A DNA stretch of 64,000 nucleotides, from positions 1 to 64,000 of the forward strand of contig CACLJX010000002.1 of assembly GCA_902607435.1 (NCBI GenBank). The letters are read 5' to 3'. This document shows positions 62,206 to 64,000 of the stretch, piece after piece. The first letter of the stretch is position 1, and every line of letters begins with the position of its first letter. The notes under the pieces are model-generated. The model saw only the letters and a program-made list of their open reading frames with translations. It did not search any database and was not told the origin of the DNA. The translations under genes and the position numbers were made by a program. The stretch is from an uncultured Alphaproteobacteria bacterium. Its GTDB lineage: Bacteria > Pseudomonadota > Alphaproteobacteria > HIMB59 > GCA-002718135.

Positions 62206-63288
62206 ATGACAAATAAAATTTCAAAAGGATTACCATCAGAAGCATACACTAATAAAAAGTTTTGGGCCAAAGAATGCAATACGATATTTGTCAATAATTG
62301 GGTTTTTGTTGGTTTTGCTCATGAGTTAAAAAATTTAGGAGATGTTTTGCCCATTACTGTAGGTGGTCAGCCTTTAGTTTTAGTAAAAAATAAAAATGGA
62401 AATATTCTTGCTTTTCATAATGTGTGTAGTCATCGTTGTCTAAAACTAGTTGACCATCCAAAAAATGTTGGAAAAATAATTCGTTGCCCTTACCATTCAT
62501 GGTCTTATGATCTTGATGGAAAGTTATTATCATCGCCTCATTTTGGCGGAACAAATAATCATAGACCCAAAGGTTTTATGCCAAAAGATAATGGGCTACG
62601 ATCTATTAGAATAAAAGTTTGGCATGATTGGATTTTTATTAATTTAAATAATAATGCTTTGCCATTTGAAAAATATGCTGCTCCATTAATTAAACAACTA
62701 AAAAATATTAATTTAGAAAAAATTAGTCCTGTTGCAACATTGGATTTTGGAGAAATATTTACTAATTGGAAATTTCTTATAGAAAATTTTATTGAACCAT
62801 ATCATGTTCAATTTGTTCATAAAAAAACAACCAGCCAACCTCTAAAAGATCATTATACAATCGTGAATGGTTTATGTTATGGGAGTGGAGTTGATTTAAA
62901 AGAAGAAGATGCTTCTAGTGGTAGTCTTGCTGTTAGTTCAAAATATCTTTCATTGTTCCCAAATTTTATTATAGGTACTTACTACCCAGGTCAATTAGGC
63001 GTTTATCTAAATAATCCAATTGATCCAAATAGAACGTACCAAAAAAGAATTATTTATACGACAGAAGGTCATAAACTGACTAGGTCAGAAATCAAAAATC
63101 AAAAAGATTTGTGGTGGAAAGTTCATAAAGAAGATCATGAAATATGTGAGCGACTTCAACTAGGTCGTGCCTCACCTATTTCTAAAAATGGCGGATTATT
63201 ATCTCCACATTGGGAAAATAGTGTTCGCTCATTTCAAAAAATTGTGATTAAAGCGTTAAAGAAATCAGGGAATAGAAAAAAAAGGTAA
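62206..63288 (+). CDS. Rieske non-haem iron oxygenase, alpha subunit
   Basis: A 360-residue ring-hydroxylating-type oxygenase. The Rieske centre is C74-x-H76 with C94-x-x-H97 (VCSHRC and CPYHSWSYD). The catalytic domain has H200 and H205 (EPYHVQFVH), two of the facial triad at the mononuclear iron. Size fits an alpha-3-type oxygenase without a beta subunit. No reductase or ferredoxin gene is in the window. Relatives oxidise aromatic acids, quaternary amines or sterol-like compounds; the substrate is open. Confidence 0.9.
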   Translation: MTNKISKGLPSEAYTNKKFWAKECNTIFVNNWVFVGFAHELKNLGDVLPITVGGQPLVLVKNKNGNILAFHNVCSHRCLKLVDHPKNVGKIIRCPYHSWSYDLDGKLLSSPHFGGTNNHRPKGFMPKDNGLRSIRIKVWHDWIFINLNNNALPFEKYAAPLIKQLKNINLEKISPVATLDFGEIFTNWKFLIENFIEPYHVQFVHKKTTSQPLKDHYTIVNGLCYGSGVDLKEEDASSGSLAVSSKYLSLFPNFIIGTYYPGQLGVYLNNPIDPNRTYQKRIIYTTEGHKLTRSEIKNQKDLWWKVHKEDHEICERLQLGRASPISKNGGLLSPHWENSVRSFQKIVIKALKKSGNRKKR

Positions 63289-63292
63289 GTGC

Positions 63293-63718
63293 ATGTCTGA
63301 AAACAAAATTTTTGATGGATTTAGATTAGCTCATACAATGCTTCGTGTTCTTGATCTTGAACTTTCTTTAAAATTTTATTGTGAAATTTTAGGTATGAAA
63401 GTACTTCGTCGAACAGATTATCCAGAAGGTCGTTTCACAAATACTTTCATCGGTTATGGAGCTGAGGTTGATTTTCCAACACTAGAATTAACTCATAATT
63501 GGGATCAAAAAGAGTTATATGACAAAGGAAATGGATGGGGTCACATCTGCATTGAAACCCCAGATGTTTATAAAGCCTGTGAAGCACTTAGTGCTGCAGG
63601 TATTAAAATTACAAGACCTCCAGGTCCAATGAAGCATGGCACGAGGGTCATAGCATTTTGTGAGGATCCAGATGGTTATAAAGTTGAATTAAACGAAAAA
63701 ATACAACTCTCTAAATGA
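63293..63718 (+). CDS. Glyoxalase I / VOC-family metalloenzyme
   Basis: A 141-residue protein close to GloA in form: AHTMLRVLDLELSLKFYCEILGMK (about 13-36, first half-module with metal His), RFTNTFIGYG, then GHICIETPDVYKACEAL and DPDGYKVELNEK in the second half, with metal-ligand candidates H14, E66-type, H84 and E134-type. GloA removes methylglyoxal using glutathione. Its place in a catabolic run allows another VOC activity too. It starts five bases after the Rieske gene and the next gene begins 14 bases after its stop. Confidence 0.85.
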   Translation: MSENKIFDGFRLAHTMLRVLDLELSLKFYCEILGMKVLRRTDYPEGRFTNTFIGYGAEVDFPTLELTHNWDQKELYDKGNGWGHICIETPDVYKACEALSAAGIKITRPPGPMKHGTRVIAFCEDPDGYKVELNEKIQLSK

Positions 63719-63731
63719 AAGGAACAAGATT

Positions 63732-64000
63732 ATGAAAAAAAAACCTCAACTATATAAATTTTCAGACATTGAACATAGATTACATACTTTAGAACCAGGA
63801 CAAACGTATATTAAACCTTTTGTAACTTCTAAAGTGAGTGACACAATGTGTGGTGGTTTAAATTTTCTTAATAATATTTCTGTTCCTTGGGATTTAACAT
63901 GTGATGAAATAATATATTGTATGAAAGGAACTTTCAGGTTGACTTGTGATGGTGAATCTTACATTTGTAATCCTGGTGATGTACTTTATGTACCTCGAGA
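63732..64000 (+). CDS. Cupin-domain protein, 3' end beyond the window
   Basis: The first 89 residues are visible. From about residue 35 the sequence runs as a double-stranded beta-helix (CDEIIYCMKGTFRLTCDGESY and then CNPGDVLYVPR, read in pieces), the usual cupin motif spacing, with a Pro-Gly-Asp turn. EutQ-like proteins have this form. An AAAGGA ribosome binding site lies nine bases before the ATG. Its role in the catabolic run is unknown. The reading frame continues past the end of the window. Confidence 0.75.
   Translation, partial: MKKKPQLYKFSDIEHRLHTLEPGQTYIKPFVTSKVSDTMCGGLNFLNNISVPWDLTCDEIIYCMKGTFRLTCDGESYICNPGDVLYVPR

Noticed and set aside
1-64000. tRNA, rRNA, CRISPR arrays, insertion sequences and integrases
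   Set aside because: I looked for cloverleaf-like GC-rich stretches in the gaps, regular direct repeats and transposase or integrase motifs and found none.

Overview
The window is a 64 kb piece of a very AT-rich, tightly packed bacterial chromosome. Most intergenic gaps are under 100 bases, AGA is the usual arginine codon, and many neighbours overlap by 1-14 bases. Conserved gene neighbourhoods point to an alphaproteobacterium: rsmB / heparinase-like / purH; EVE / tsaD; a mitofilin (Mic60)-like gene followed by hemY; acnA divergent from ccmABCD; and a Suv3-type helicase / fdxA / carD. Together with the low GC this suggests a streamlined free-living, probably marine, lineage of the SAR11 / HIMB59 kind. 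The exact clade cannot be fixed from the sequence alone. I saw no rRNA, tRNA, CRISPR array, transposase or integrase.

Layout. (1) 1-8.1 kb is a surface-glycan decoration block: a methyltransferase, a capsule-type transferase, a glycosyltransferase, an FkbM methyltransferase, GDP-mannose 4,6-dehydratase, a TPR-sulfotransferase, a 2OG-Fe(II) oxygenase and a second sulfotransferase. (2) 8.1-34 kb is mostly housekeeping: purH, heparinase-like, rsmB, tdk, acs, EVE, tsaD, mic60-like, hemY, a BI-1 family gene, an aldo-keto reductase, asparaginase, an IalB-like protein, argG, folD, yggT and the cytochrome c maturation operon. Single glycosyltransferases and two paralogous methyltransferases are scattered through it. 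(3) 34-45.3 kb holds a histone-H1-like gene, acnA, a Suv3-type helicase, a TerB-like gene, fdxA, carD, a degenerate phosphoesterase, a PagL-like gene, dusA and nnrE/nnrD. (4) 45.4-60 kb is a sugar and envelope island: a foreign-looking B12-binding radical SAM gene, two small membrane/winged-helix proteins, a GT2, a cytidylyltransferase-kinase fusion, an unknown 111-residue protein with a radical SAM partner, two sugar SDRs, a thiamine-diphosphate E1 alpha/beta pair, two DegT aminotransferases and a membrane protein. (5) 60.2-64 kb is a small-molecule catabolic run: ACC deaminase, a TauD-type dioxygenase, a Rieske oxygenase, a glyoxalase-family protein and a cupin cut by the window edge.

Most notable points. 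A single 284-residue protein joins CcmE (haem chaperone) to CcmG (thioredoxin) at the position where alphaproteobacteria normally carry ccmG/helX alone; the tiny ccmD lies just upstream. The gmd gene appears to start at AUU behind a good ribosome binding site. The gene after carD is a metallophosphoesterase fold with nearly all metal ligands replaced. The 48.9-60.0 kb island combines radical SAM, E1-type thiamine-diphosphate, SDR and DegT enzymes in a way that suggests an undescribed activated sugar, possibly with a C-C branch. The product is inference.
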